From assembly GCA_964543235.1 (NCBI GenBank), contig CAZIXE010000008.1, forward strand, positions 19,009 through 83,008: 64,000 bases of DNA, given 5' to 3'. Source of the DNA: JANMMJ01 sp964543235. Its GTDB lineage: Bacteria; Pseudomonadota; Alphaproteobacteria; Rhizobiales; Aestuariivirgaceae. Below are positions 1 through 7,721 of the stretch, piece after piece. The position numbers and the translations under genes were made by a program. Under the pieces are notes generated by a model that worked only from the letters and a program-made list of their open reading frames with translations, was not told where the DNA came from and did not search any database. The number at the start of each line of letters is the position of its first letter. The first letter of the stretch is position 1.

Positions 1-19
1 CTTCATCGCCCGGGCGGCT

Positions 20-36
20 TGAACCAAACATTAACC
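20..36 (+). promoter_or_regulatory. Candidate CtrA box upstream of eipA
   Basis: The sequence reads TGAA, seven bases, then TTAACC, which is one mismatch from the CtrA consensus TTAA-N7-TTAA; the downstream half continues as TTAACCAT. It lies about 95 nt upstream of the eipA start. CtrA has been reported to activate eipA directly in Brucella, which makes the site plausible, but binding here is inferred from the motif only. Confidence 0.45.
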
Positions 37-128
37 ATCTGGAAGCCTTGCCCTGCTAGTTTGCAGGCCGGTCCGGCTCGGCCCTAATGGCGCCACCGGG
101 CTCGTGCACGCTGCGCGAGGGGTTAGCA

Positions 129-749
129 ATGAAGGTGGGTAGCATGATCAGACGCAAGCTGATGGCCTTGATCGCGGGTGGCGCCGCGGCGGTGGTTGTC
201 GCAGCCTCCGGCGCGGCACAGACGACGGGAAGCATCTCCAAGCCGGCGCGCACCGGCACGGCTGAGACCTACTCTGCCCAGGAAATCATCGACACCGGCC
301 ATCGTTTCTTTGGCCGCACCACGCGCGGCCTCGCCGAGGCCGTGGAATATGTCTTCAAGAGCCAGGGTGAACCCACTGCCTATATCGTCGGCGAGGAGGG
401 CGCCGGCGCCTTCATCGGCGGCCTGCGCTATGGCGAGGGCACCATCTACTACAAGAGTGGCGGCAAGAACCGCATCTACTGGCAGGGTCCTTCCGTGGGC
501 TTCGATTTTGGCGGCAACGGCTCGCGCTCGCTGGTCCTCGTCTACAACTCGGCCTCGCCCAGCGACATCATGGACAACCGCTTCGTGGCCGTGGAAGGCT
601 CCGCCTATCTGGTCGGCGGCCTGTCCGTCAGCTTCCAGCAGCATGACCAGATCATCATGGCACCGATCCGGACCGGTGTCGGCGCCAGACTCGGCGCCAA
701 CATGGGCTACTTCAAATATACCGGCCGGCCGGAGTGGAATCCTTTCTGA
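129..749 (+). CDS. eipA: Periplasmic envelope integrity protein EipA (DUF1134)
   Basis: The 206-aa product is a secreted protein of the DUF1134 family, called EipA in Brucella, where it supports envelope stress resistance; its molecular role is not settled. The N-terminus has a basic start (MIRRK at residues 6-10) and a hydrophobic alanine/valine-rich stretch ending near AAQ, a typical signal peptide. The body carries the glycine- and aromatic-rich segments typical of the family (GGLRYGEGTIYYK, WQGPSVGFDFGGNGSR, VGARLGANMGYFKY) and covers the full usual length. I start at 129 rather than the upstream ATG at 87 because GAGGGG lies seven bases before it and the longer form would spoil the signal peptide. 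It stands alone, with a CtrA-like box upstream. Family assignment is firm; function is from the Brucella work. Confidence 0.9.
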   Translation: MKVGSMIRRKLMALIAGGAAAVVVAASGAAQTTGSISKPARTGTAETYSAQEIIDTGHRFFGRTTRGLAEAVEYVFKSQGEPTAYIVGEEGAGAFIGGLRYGEGTIYYKSGGKNRIYWQGPSVGFDFGGNGSRSLVLVYNSASPSDIMDNRFVAVEGSAYLVGGLSVSFQQHDQIIMAPIRTGVGARLGANMGYFKYTGRPEWNPF

Positions 750-832
750 GTGCTTGATCCACTCTCTTCATTTTAGCTTGCAACGCCACAGCCGCTGAAA
801 CGGGACCGCAAATTCCTGTGCGTATAAAGGCA

Positions 833-850
833 GGTCGAGCCTACTCGACC
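833..850 (+). promoter_or_regulatory. Perfect 7-bp hairpin just before the GGDEF/EAL start
   Basis: GGTCGAG and CTCGACC pair perfectly around a four-base loop, ending eight bases before the ATG at 859. There is no recognisable Shine-Dalgarno sequence in between, and a TATAAA lies at 823-828. If TATAAA is the -10 element the mRNA would start within or just before the hairpin. It could be a 5' stabilising or translation-limiting hairpin, or a protein-binding operator. Role is inference. Confidence 0.35.
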
Positions 851-858
851 ATCCTTGC

Positions 859-3012
859 ATGCGCGCCCCAAAACAGATCGTCATTGACTTCCTGATCAGG
901 ATCCTGCTTCCCGCCTGTCTGGCCGCGGCCGGTATTGGCGTGGTGATGCTCTACATCATCAACGCCATCTTTCAGGAAGCCAACGCCCTCGACAAGGAAT
1001 ACACCCGCCGGGCCGCCGATGCCGCCATGCATGCCGTCCTCCAGCGCATGGAAAACCTCGCCCGCGACAACGCCTTGTGGGACGAGCCGGTCATGCGCGC
1101 CTACGCACCCATCGACGAGGTCTGGGCGATCGACACCTGGGGCTCCGGCACCGAACTTGGTCTCTATGATGTCGCTTTCATTCTCGATGACCGCGACCGC
1201 ACGCTCTTCGCGCACCTGAACGGCAAGCCTCTGAACCAGCCGGTCGAGCAGTTCCTCGGTGCGGACGTGCATCTGCTGACTGCCAGGCTGCCTGGCGACT
1301 CCGCGACCTTCCAGACGGTTTCCGCACTCTTCAGGGCCGCGGACGGCATCTACGCTGTGAGTGCTGCCCCCATCCTGCCGGTATCACCCCAGATCAAGCT
1401 GCCGCAGGCGCGACCCAACCGCGTTCTGTTCGGCAAGCGCCTCGACGCCGAACTGCTGGCGTTGCTGGCGGAACAGCATGTTCTTGAGGGCCTGGCGCTG
1501 CATGACGAGCGCCCCGGCGATGACGAGAGCCTGACCCTGACCGGCATTGGCGGCAACGCTATCGCCAGCCTGAGCTGGACCAGCCGCCGGCCGGGTGACA
1601 TTGCCCGCCTGAAATACAAGGATGTCATCACCGCCATGTTCGTCACCATACTGGTGGTGATGGGCGGTCTCGTGCTGGCGTCATGGCACAATTTCAAGGA
1701 TGCCGGCCTGCGCAAGCTCCGCGCCGTCGAGAATTCGCTGCGCGACGAATTGACCGGACTCGCCAACCGCCGCGCCACCAGACAGCACCTGACCCATGTC
1801 GCATCGGCGGCGCCGGGCGGCGGGCTGGCGATCATCTATGCCGATCTCGACGGCTTCAAGGAAATCAATGACACCTATGGCCACGACGCCGGCGACGAAC
1901 TGCTCAAGGTCGTAGCGGCGACATTCCGCAATGCTGCCGATGATCACTGCCACATTGCGCGCCTCGGGGGCGATGAGTTTGCCGTGGTCGTCTCCGGCGC
2001 GGAGGCGGCAGCCCGCGCCCGCCGGATCGCCGCCCATCTGCTTGACGCGCTGGCTCTGCCGCTGGCGGTGGGCCACCGCATGCTGAGCATCGGTGTCAGC
2101 ATCGGCATCGTCGATTCCCAGGACGGCAGCCTGAACGCCGAGGAATTGCTGCGCCGCGCTGACATTGCCATGTATGCCGCCAAGAATGCCGGTCGCAATC
2201 GCATTAGTGTCTATGATGCCGCCATGGACCACGCGCGCCACCAGGCCCGTACCATTGCCGCCGAACTTCGCCGGGCCCTCGACGAGCGCAGCCTCGGTGT
2301 GGTCTATCAGCCGATCTTCGATGCCGCGACGCTGGCCATCGTCGGCGCCGAGGCGCTGGTGCGCTGGCCACGCGGGGCAGCCCACCAGTTCGGACCCGAC
2401 ACGTTCATTCCGGTCGCCGAGGAGCACGGTCTGATCGGTGAGTTGGGCCGTTTCGTCCTTGAGACAGCCTGCCGCAGCGCCACCGCCTGGCCCGGTCTCA
2501 CGATCTGCGTCAATGTCTCGCCACTGCAGTTCAAGGACAGCAGCTTCCCCGATGAAGTCGCCGCCATCCTGCGGCGGACCGGACTGGATGGCCGCCGGCT
2601 CGAGCTGGAAGTGACCGAAAGCGCCGTGATCGAGAATACCGAGCGCGCTGCCGCGGTGATCGCCAGGTTGCACGGCATGGGCGTGCGGGTGTCGCTGGAC
2701 GACTTCGGCTCCGGTTTCTCCAGCATCGGCCACCTGCGCAAGCTGCAATTCGACCACGTCAAGCTCGATCGCTCGCTGGTCGGGGACGTGCTCGCCTCAC
2801 CGCAGGCGCTGCTGCTGCTCCGCGCCACCATCACCATGGCCGAAGCGCTGGGCCTGCCCTGCACGGCCGAAGGCATCGAGCAGGAGGGACAGGTGGCCCT
2901 GCTCCGCCTCGCCGGCTGCCGCCAGTTCCAGGGCTACCACTTCTCGAAGCCGTTGCCGGAAGCCGAACTGTCCGCCCTGTTGGACCGCCGGCCGTCCCTT
3001 GAAGTGGCCTGA
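859..3012 (+). CDS. Membrane CHASE4-GGDEF-EAL cyclic-di-GMP enzyme
   Basis: The 717-aa protein is a bifunctional-type cyclic-di-GMP enzyme. A first membrane segment spans about residues 9-31, followed by a periplasmic domain (about 35-250) with the NALWDEPV-type signature of CHASE4 sensors, a second membrane segment near 255-277, then a GGDEF domain and a C-terminal EAL domain. The GGDEF motif is intact (LGGDEF, residues 369-374) and so is EAL (498-500), with the downstream DDFGSGFSS loop (about 614-622) and an ECD-like late motif replaced by TAEGIE, as is common. Both cyclase and phosphodiesterase activities are therefore possible; which dominates cannot be told. It is monocistronic, preceded by a hairpin without an evident ribosome-binding site and followed by a likely terminator. 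The ligand of the sensor domain is unknown. Confidence 0.9.
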   Translation: MRAPKQIVIDFLIRILLPACLAAAGIGVVMLYIINAIFQEANALDKEYTRRAADAAMHAVLQRMENLARDNALWDEPVMRAYAPIDEVWAIDTWGSGTELGLYDVAFILDDRDRTLFAHLNGKPLNQPVEQFLGADVHLLTARLPGDSATFQTVSALFRAADGIYAVSAAPILPVSPQIKLPQARPNRVLFGKRLDAELLALLAEQHVLEGLALHDERPGDDESLTLTGIGGNAIASLSWTSRRPGDIARLKYKDVITAMFVTILVVMGGLVLASWHNFKDAGLRKLRAVENSLRDELTGLANRRATRQHLTHVASAAPGGGLAIIYADLDGFKEINDTYGHDAGDELLKVVAATFRNAADDHCHIARLGGDEFAVVVSGAEAAARARRIAAHLLDALALPLAVGHRMLSIGVSIGIVDSQDGSLNAEELLRRADIAMYAAKNAGRNRISVYDAAMDHARHQARTIAAELRRALDERSLGVVYQPIFDAATLAIVGAEALVRWPRGAAHQFGPDTFIPVAEEHGLIGELGRFVLETACRSATAWPGLTICVNVSPLQFKDSSFPDEVAAILRRTGLDGRRLELEVTESAVIENTERAAAVIARLHGMGVRVSLDDFGSGFSSIGHLRKLQFDHVKLDRSLVGDVLASPQALLLLRATITMAEALGLPCTAEGIEQEGQVALLRLAGCRQFQGYHFSKPLPEAELSALLDRRPSLEVA

Positions 3013-3043
3013 CACCGCCGGCATGGCCCCCGCCGCCGCAGGA

Positions 3044-3068
3044 CGGCACGGGGTGCCGGCGCAGTTTT
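3044..3068 (+). terminator. Likely intrinsic terminator after the GGDEF/EAL gene
   Basis: CGGCAC and GTGCCG form a 6-bp stem around GGG (3044-3058), followed after a short GC spacer by four T residues, 32 bases past the stop. The T tract is short and displaced, so strength is uncertain. Confidence 0.45.
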
Positions 3069-3160
3069 GCTATCGCTACCGCGAAATCTCCCCGCTATGA
3101 TTGTCCTCGGGTGCCCGGTGGCGGCAGATTTGCTGCGATCGGCGCTGATTCGGAGGGCTA

Positions 3161-4048
3161 ATGTCTCAGCTTGAGACAGTCATGATGGTTCTGCTCGGCT
3201 TTGCCGTGGCATCGCTGCTGGCCCTGGTCCTGGGGCGGGCGGCCTGGAAGATCGCCTACCGCCTCGGCGCCCGCCGCACCCGCAAGCAGATTCCCGGCAG
3301 CATGATGGAAATGCAGGCCGAGCGCGATCAGTTGCGCGCCGAAATTGCCATGGTGAAACGCCGGGCTGCGGTCGAGACCGAGGCCGTCCGGGCCAGGAAT
3401 ATCGAACAGACCGCCGAGGTGATGCGCAACCGCAACCGCATCGGCCGCCTGGCGGAAGAACTCGACAGCCGGGGCCGGATCCTTGCCCAGCGCGACGCCG
3501 AGCTTGCGGCACTGCGCGAACAGCTCGCCGTGGTCGAGGCCGAACTGGCCCGCCGGACCGAGGCAATCGCCGCCCTTGAGGCAAGACTCGCCGGTCTCGA
3601 GGACCGCGCCACCGCTGCAGGTCCGGCAGCCATCGCGCCACCGCCTCCCTTGCCGCCGGCCGAATCGGTCTTGCGTCTCGAGTCCTTCCGGCCGCAGCCG
3701 GGCGCCGAACTGGAACCGGATATGGCCACCGCCCAGGACCGCCTGAGCCGCCGCATCCAGGAACTTTCGCGCCTCTCCGCGCCCGTGGAGCGACCGGTGC
3801 CTGGGCTCCCCGAGGTGCGGCCCAGTCCGTTGCTCCCGGAGCCCATCCGCCTTGCTGCCCGCGAACCGGGCGGCGCGCCGGGCAATGGCCACGACCCGCT
3901 CACCCCTGACCGACCGGTGCCGCCGGCGACTCTGCCTGTCTCCGGCGAGGCATCGCCGCAGCCCGCGCGGCCGGTCTCGCCCAGCGTCGCCAATGTCATC
4001 TCGCTGGCCCAGCGCCTGCGGGTCCTGCGCAAGGATGTTGGCGGTTGA
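3161..4048 (+). CDS. Membrane-anchored coiled-coil protein of unknown function
   Basis: I do not recognise a named family for this 295-aa protein. One hydrophobic segment (about residues 6-26, VMMVLLGFAVASLLALVLG) should anchor the N-terminus in the inner membrane. It is followed by a long heptad-rich region rich in Glu, Ala, Arg and Leu (about 45-150), a clear coiled coil, then a proline-rich, low-complexity tail of about 120 residues and a short conserved-looking end (VANVISLAQRLRVLRK). Similar proteins occur in rhizobial genomes as hypotheticals. GGAGGG lies five bases before the ATG. The architecture resembles envelope or cytoskeleton scaffolds, but that is only an analogy. It stands between a cyclic-di-GMP enzyme and a stress protein in separate transcription units. 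Confidence 0.75.
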   Translation: MSQLETVMMVLLGFAVASLLALVLGRAAWKIAYRLGARRTRKQIPGSMMEMQAERDQLRAEIAMVKRRAAVETEAVRARNIEQTAEVMRNRNRIGRLAEELDSRGRILAQRDAELAALREQLAVVEAELARRTEAIAALEARLAGLEDRATAAGPAAIAPPPPLPPAESVLRLESFRPQPGAELEPDMATAQDRLSRRIQELSRLSAPVERPVPGLPEVRPSPLLPEPIRLAAREPGGAPGNGHDPLTPDRPVPPATLPVSGEASPQPARPVSPSVANVISLAQRLRVLRKDVGG

Positions 4049-4088
4049 TCTCCGCTTTTCGCGCTGCTTGGGCAAAGCGTTGTGCGGC

Positions 4089-4102
4089 TTGATTTCGGTC
4101 AA
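4089..4102. promoter_or_regulatory. Candidate FNR/FixK box
   Basis: TTGAT-TTCG-GTCAA fits the alphaproteobacterial FNR/FixK pattern TTGA-N6-TCAA and differs from TTGAT-N4-ATCAA in one base. It lies 57 nt upstream of a universal stress protein gene, a class often induced by low oxygen through FixK/FnrL. The spacing to any -10 element is not decisive. Confidence 0.45.
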
Positions 4103-4158
4103 CCCGCCCGTGCCGGCATCCCGGCAGCACTATTGAATTTGGCAAGGGGAGCGCCCTG

Positions 4159-5001
4159 ATGAGCTACAAGTCCATACTGGTCTGCCTGAACGAGATCCGC
4201 CGGCTTGATGACATCATCGCCGCCGCCACCTTGCTCGGCCAGTCTTTCGATGCCCATGTCTCGGGCCTGTTCGTGATCCCGGCGCCACCCTTCTACGTCT
4301 CCTTGGGCGTCAAGGCGATTGCCGATGCCTTCGAGAGCCAGCACAAGTACTTTGCCGCCCATGCCGACACTGCCCGGCAGGCCTTCGAAACGGCCATGGA
4401 CCGCCACGGCATCAGCCACGACTTCGCCTGCATCGAATCGAAGAATGCCCTCGTCTGGGATGAGGTCGTCGAGGCGGGCATTGCGGCCGACCTCATTCTG
4501 TTGGGCGCCAGCCGTCGCGATATCGAGAAGAGCGTCGAGGACTATTATGCCGAAGAAGTCATCATGCGCAGTGGCCGGCCGGTGATCATTCTGCCCTATG
4601 AGGGCCTGCGGACCCTGACGATCGACACCATTGTTGCCGGCTGGAATGGCAAGCGCGAAGCCGCCCGCGCCATCTTCGACGCCCTGCCCCTGCTCAAGCG
4701 AGCCCAGAAGGTCCATCTTGTGTCAATCAGCAGGTCCGGCGAGCAGCAGGCCGGTCCGCCCGAAGCGCGGGCCCGCATCATGCGCACTCTGGCCCGCCAC
4801 CAGGTGCCGCTGCAGGCCGACTCGATCGCCGCCGACGGCAGCGACGCCGGCCGGGTCCTGATGAAGCATGCCGAGAAGCTGGGCGCCGGCCTCACCATCA
4901 TGGGCGCCTATGGCCATGCCCGCAATCGCGAATATGTCTTTGGCGGCGCGACCTTCGAAATGCTCCTGCACATGAACCGCCCGGTGCTCATGGCCAACTG
5001 A
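4159..5001 (+). CDS. Universal stress protein, tandem-domain (UspA family)
   Basis: The 280-aa product consists of two UspA-type alpha/beta domains (about residues 1-150 and 155-280), the common double form. The second domain keeps the nucleotide-binding signature G-x2-G-x9-G-(S/T), here GAYGHARNREYVFGGAT near the C-terminus, so it should bind ATP; the first domain has a diverged version (GASRRDIEKSVEDYY) and may not. Such proteins are cytoplasmic and help survival under starvation, oxidative or oxygen-limiting stress. A good ribosome-binding site (AAGGGGAG) precedes the ATG. A likely FNR/FixK box upstream suggests oxygen control. It is a single-gene unit; the gene downstream is on the other strand and stops four bases away. 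Confidence 0.9.
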   Translation: MSYKSILVCLNEIRRLDDIIAAATLLGQSFDAHVSGLFVIPAPPFYVSLGVKAIADAFESQHKYFAAHADTARQAFETAMDRHGISHDFACIESKNALVWDEVVEAGIAADLILLGASRRDIEKSVEDYYAEEVIMRSGRPVIILPYEGLRTLTIDTIVAGWNGKREAARAIFDALPLLKRAQKVHLVSISRSGEQQAGPPEARARIMRTLARHQVPLQADSIAADGSDAGRVLMKHAEKLGAGLTIMGAYGHARNREYVFGGATFEMLLHMNRPVLMAN

Positions 5002-5004
5002 CTC

Positions 5005-5175
5005 TCAGAAGGACAGGTAGCTCCCGATCGTTTCGTAGGTGGAGCCGAGCCCTTCGCCGAGCGTGACTAGCGGCAGGGCAATCGCCAGGGCGACGGCACT
5101 CGCAATCAGGGCATATTCAATGGCGGTGGCGCCGGAGTCGTTGCCTTTGGCGCTGCCAGGCTTCAGGGCTGACAT
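5005..5175 (-). CDS. Flp/Fap-type pilin component, orphan
   Basis: The 56-aa product is a small type IVb (Flp) pilin. After a short leader it has the family hallmark GATAIEYALIA, where the glycine-alanine region marks the prepilin peptidase site and the glutamate is conserved, followed by a hydrophobic helix (ASAVALAIALPLVTLG). The start at 5175 is chosen because GAAGGAGA precedes it on the minus strand and the leader then has the expected length; a longer reading frame upstream lacks support. No cpa/tad secretion genes are nearby, so the apparatus must be encoded elsewhere or the gene is an outlier copy. It could form Tad pili used for surface attachment. Confidence 0.85.
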   Translation of the reverse strand: MSALKPGSAKGNDSGATAIEYALIASAVALAIALPLVTLGEGLGSTYETIGSYLSF

Positions 5176-5363
5176 GGGTGGTTCTCTCCTTCCCTGCTGC
5201 ACATTGAACGGCAGTACAATCAATACCTTAAATTTTATTGCTCGGGTCTTAACACCGGGCGTCGCATACCCCGACATTTTGATCTGAACGGGTAAGGTTT
5301 CGGCAAACAGTTGTTGAACGCCCGATCAGTGTTAGCCGGCCATTCACAGGCAGGGGCCTGTAG

Positions 5364-5783
5364 GTGCCACCAGTGCGGATGCACCCGGACGGGACCGGCG
5401 GCGCCGACTTCAGCACCTGGGGCACGCCGCCCCCTGCCCGTCCGCTGTCTAGGCCGCATCACGGGCAATGGAGGAAGGTCGTGGCGCGTCTTGCCGCCGG
5501 CCGCGCCGCCCAGGGCCTCGAAGCGTCATTGCCAGCGGCAAATGGGCCGCCTTGGCGATGCCGCCGCCTCGCCGGTCTCACGCCCCGCGAATTGGAGGTC
5601 CTGCGGCTGATCGCTTCCGGGCTTACCGCGAAAGAAGTGGCGCGTCGTCTCGACATTGCCCCCAAGACCGCCGACAATCACATCCAGAGCCTCTATGCAA
5701 AGATCGGCGTCGCCACCCGCGCGGCCGCTGCGCTTTATGCTGTCGAACAGGGAATGGTAAACCAGGACCGGGCCGCGGCATAG
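5364..5783 (+). pseudogene. Remnant of an HD-GYP/LuxR-type regulator, C-terminal part
   Basis: Only the last third is convincing: from about 5571 the frame encodes a complete LuxR helix-turn-helix (LTPRELEVLRLIASGLTAKEVARRL, then KTADNHIQSLYAKIGVATRAAAALYA). The latter segment matches proteins that join an HD-GYP-like domain to a LuxR domain. Upstream, HPDGTGG and a proline/arginine-rich stretch look like badly eroded remains of that family's H-x-DGTGY region, with no complete domain and no evident ribosome-binding site. I therefore read it as a 5'-truncated, decaying gene. An alternative is a genuine small DNA-binding protein that has kept only the output domain. Confidence 0.5.
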
Positions 5784-5874
5784 GGAATCCTCCTCATGTG
5801 CGTAGAGGCCATTGCTGGCATAGTCCTCACCTGAGCCGGGCCGTTGGGGCCGCGGATCACGGAGGAGAAAGACC

Positions 5875-6303
5875 ATGACCAACCTGTCGAAGATGACCGC
5901 CGCGCCTTTGCCGGCCACGAGCAATGCCGACATCATCCGCCGCGGCTATGCCGCCTTCAACGCCGCCGATATCGATACGCTCTTGCAGGTCCTCGATGCC
6001 GACGCCTCCTGGCACACGCCCGGGCGCGGCGCGATCGGCTGCAATCGCCAGGGCCGCGATGCAGTGCTCACGCAGTTCGGCCGCTATGGCGGCGAAACCA
6101 ATGGCACCTTCAAGGCAACGCTGCTCGACGTCTATGAGAGCAAGGACGGCGGCGTGGTCAGCCTGCATCACAACACCGGCGAGCGCAATGGCAAGCGCCT
6201 CGATGTCTTGTGTTGCATCGTCTTCGAACTGAAAGACGGCCGTGTCGTCTCCGGCCGGGAGCACTTCTTTGATCTCTATGCCTGGGAAGAATTCTGGTCG
6301 TAA
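5875..6303 (+). CDS. SnoaL-like / NTF2-fold ester or isomerase-like protein
   Basis: The 142-aa protein belongs to the SnoaL-like (ketosteroid isomerase, NTF2 fold) superfamily: an N-terminal helix with IIRRGYAAFNAADIDTLLQVL, the strand DASWHTPG, and the late FELKDGRVVSGREHFFDLYAWEEFW region are characteristic. The fold binds hydrophobic ligands in a cone-shaped pocket; the ligand and reaction cannot be read from the sequence. No signal peptide is present, so it is cytoplasmic. The ribosome-binding site GGAGGAGA is strong. It is a lone gene between a LuxR remnant and an oppositely oriented SDR gene. Confidence 0.75.
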   Translation: MTNLSKMTAAPLPATSNADIIRRGYAAFNAADIDTLLQVLDADASWHTPGRGAIGCNRQGRDAVLTQFGRYGGETNGTFKATLLDVYESKDGGVVSLHHNTGERNGKRLDVLCCIVFELKDGRVVSGREHFFDLYAWEEFWS

Positions 6304-6354
6304 CCCGGCAGCTGCGCCGGGAGCGGCGATCCGCGCCGCTCCTTGCGCAGCAGC

Positions 6355-7053
6355 TCAGAATCTCTCAACCCACGGCCGCAGCTCCATCTCCCAGGTCCAA
6401 GTACTGCGGGGCTGCCGGAGAAGATGAAGATAGCTGGCGGCGATGGCATCGGGGTCGAGCATGGAATCAGGGCCGGCGGGTGGGGCGGAGCGCCCGGCAT
6501 TGCAGATCTGCCCGTCGATCACGAAGTGCATCACATGAATTCCCTGCGGCGCCAGTTCTCTGGCGATGCTCTGCGCAAGGCCGCGAAGCGCAAACTTGCC
6601 CATCGCAAATGGTGCAGATTCAGCATAGCCCTTGACGCTTGCCGAGGCCCCGGTGAACAGAATGGCGCCATGCCCCTGCGGGATCATCCGCTTCGCGGCC
6701 TGCTGCGCCACGAGGAATCCGCCATAGGCACCGACCCGCAGTGCCATCTCGACCTCTGCGGTGTCGAGCGAAACCAGGGGGCCGCGGGATCTGGCGCTGG
6801 CATTGTAGATAACAACGTCGGGAACTCCGATAGCAGCGTCGACGTTCCGGAAGAGACGGTCGACCTGCTCAGGCTCCGCAGCATCGCAGGAAAATGCCTG
6901 GCTTCCCGTTTCGCCGCACAGCGACGAAAGCTTTACCGCATTGCGCGCCGCAAGAGCGACCTTGAGTCCTTCCCGAGAGAGCAGCCTTGCAAGCGACGCG
7001 CTGAGGCCGCTGCCGCTGCCGACAATGAGAGCTCTTGAATACGCCTGTGTCAT
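6355..7053 (-). CDS. SDR-family protein lacking the catalytic tyrosine
   Basis: The 232-aa product has a short-chain dehydrogenase fold: a glycine-rich nucleotide loop variant (VGSGSGLSASLARLL, residues 11-25), the NAS-type strand (YNASARS, 83-89), the serine strand (TGASAS, 134-139) and the late RELAPQGIHVMHFVIDG segment. The usual YxxxK active site is FAMGK at 149-153: the lysine is present, the tyrosine is phenylalanine. A group of SDR proteins recalled from other bacteria shares this F-x3-K form, so it may be conserved rather than a defect; such a protein may bind NAD(P) without standard dehydrogenase chemistry. The start at 7053 has GGAAGG upstream; an upstream extension of the frame has no family similarity. 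It stands alone. Confidence 0.8.
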   Translation of the reverse strand: MTQAYSRALIVGSGSGLSASLARLLSREGLKVALAARNAVKLSSLCGETGSQAFSCDAAEPEQVDRLFRNVDAAIGVPDVVIYNASARSRGPLVSLDTAEVEMALRVGAYGGFLVAQQAAKRMIPQGHGAILFTGASASVKGYAESAPFAMGKFALRGLAQSIARELAPQGIHVMHFVIDGQICNAGRSAPPAGPDSMLDPDAIAASYLHLLRQPRSTWTWEMELRPWVERF

Positions 7054-7257
7054 AGTCAGCCTTCCATTCACGGTTTGATTCCGGGATTGTGCAGGGTAAC
7101 AATAGAACAGCAGAGGGCGTATCTGTGAAATCGCCCGGCAGGCGCCAACCAGCAGGCACCGGACTGCTGGCGTCAGCCCGCCGGCACAGGCTGTTCGCCA
7201 TCTCACTGGCGGACGAAAGGCGGCCGCTCCGCGTCAGGCGTGACCGCCCGGGATCGC

Positions 7258-7332
7258 TGGCGCTCCCTGCGGGAATCGAACCCGCCTTTGCAACGTGAGA
7301 GGCTGCCGTCCTAACCGATAGACGAAGGGAGC
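7258..7332 (-). tRNA. tRNA-Glu (anticodon CUC)
   Basis: Read on the minus strand the 75 bases fold as a tRNA: acceptor GCTCCCT/AGGGAGC, a D arm with GGTTAGGAC, anticodon stem GCAGC/GTTGC with loop CTCTCAC giving anticodon CUC, a T arm GCGGG-TTCGATT-CCCGC, discriminator G, and an encoded CCA. It decodes GAG. It is a single tRNA between an SDR gene and a small membrane-protein gene. Confidence 0.95.
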
Positions 7333-7385
7333 CAAGCGCCACCGCTCTATAGAAGAGCACTTCTCCCAAAGCAAGCCGCGCGGCT

Positions 7386-7721
7386 TCAGTCGCCGTAGAG
7401 CTTCACCCGCCCGGTCACGCTGCCCTTCTTGATGTCGATGACGACGATTTCATCGCCCGCCCTGATCGCCACCGTGTCGCCGGAGAGCGAAACGGATTCG
7501 ATTGCCGTTCCCGGCGCCAGCCCGGCCCCGATCACCTTGGGGGCGGCCGGTGGCGCGCCGGCCCGGTCCAGAACCTTCCAGACGATTCCGGCAATGATGG
7601 CGAGGAACATCAGCACGAGCAGCCCGCCCATGATATAGACCGCGGCCAGGAGGAATCGGGGCGCCGCCGCCTCCGGCACCGGCCCCCGGGACATCACCCT
7701 GTCATCGTCTTCGTCGTCCAT
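7386..7721 (-). CDS. Small single-span membrane protein of unknown function
   Basis: The 111-aa protein has an acidic N-terminus (MDDEDDD), one strong membrane helix (about residues 24-49, LLAAVYIMGGLLVLMFLAIIAGIVW) and a C-terminal 60-residue domain of short beta strands ending in VIDIKKGSVTGRVKLYGD. It resembles small alphaproteobacterial inner-membrane proteins of the DUF6476 type, a weak recollection. It is transcribed away from rluD and its ATG overlaps the rluD ATG: the four bases CATG (7719-7722) hold both start codons. An internal ATG at 7694 is an alternative start. No clear Shine-Dalgarno sequence precedes either. Confidence 0.7.
   Translation of the reverse strand: MDDEDDDRVMSRGPVPEAAAPRFLLAAVYIMGGLLVLMFLAIIAGIVWKVLDRAGAPPAAPKVIGAGLAPGTAIESVSLSGDTVAIRAGDEIVVIDIKKGSVTGRVKLYGD

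Noticed and set aside
178..798. 206-codon frame overlapping eipA
   Set aside because: Out-of-frame shadow rich in Arg/Ser/Pro with no family similarity.
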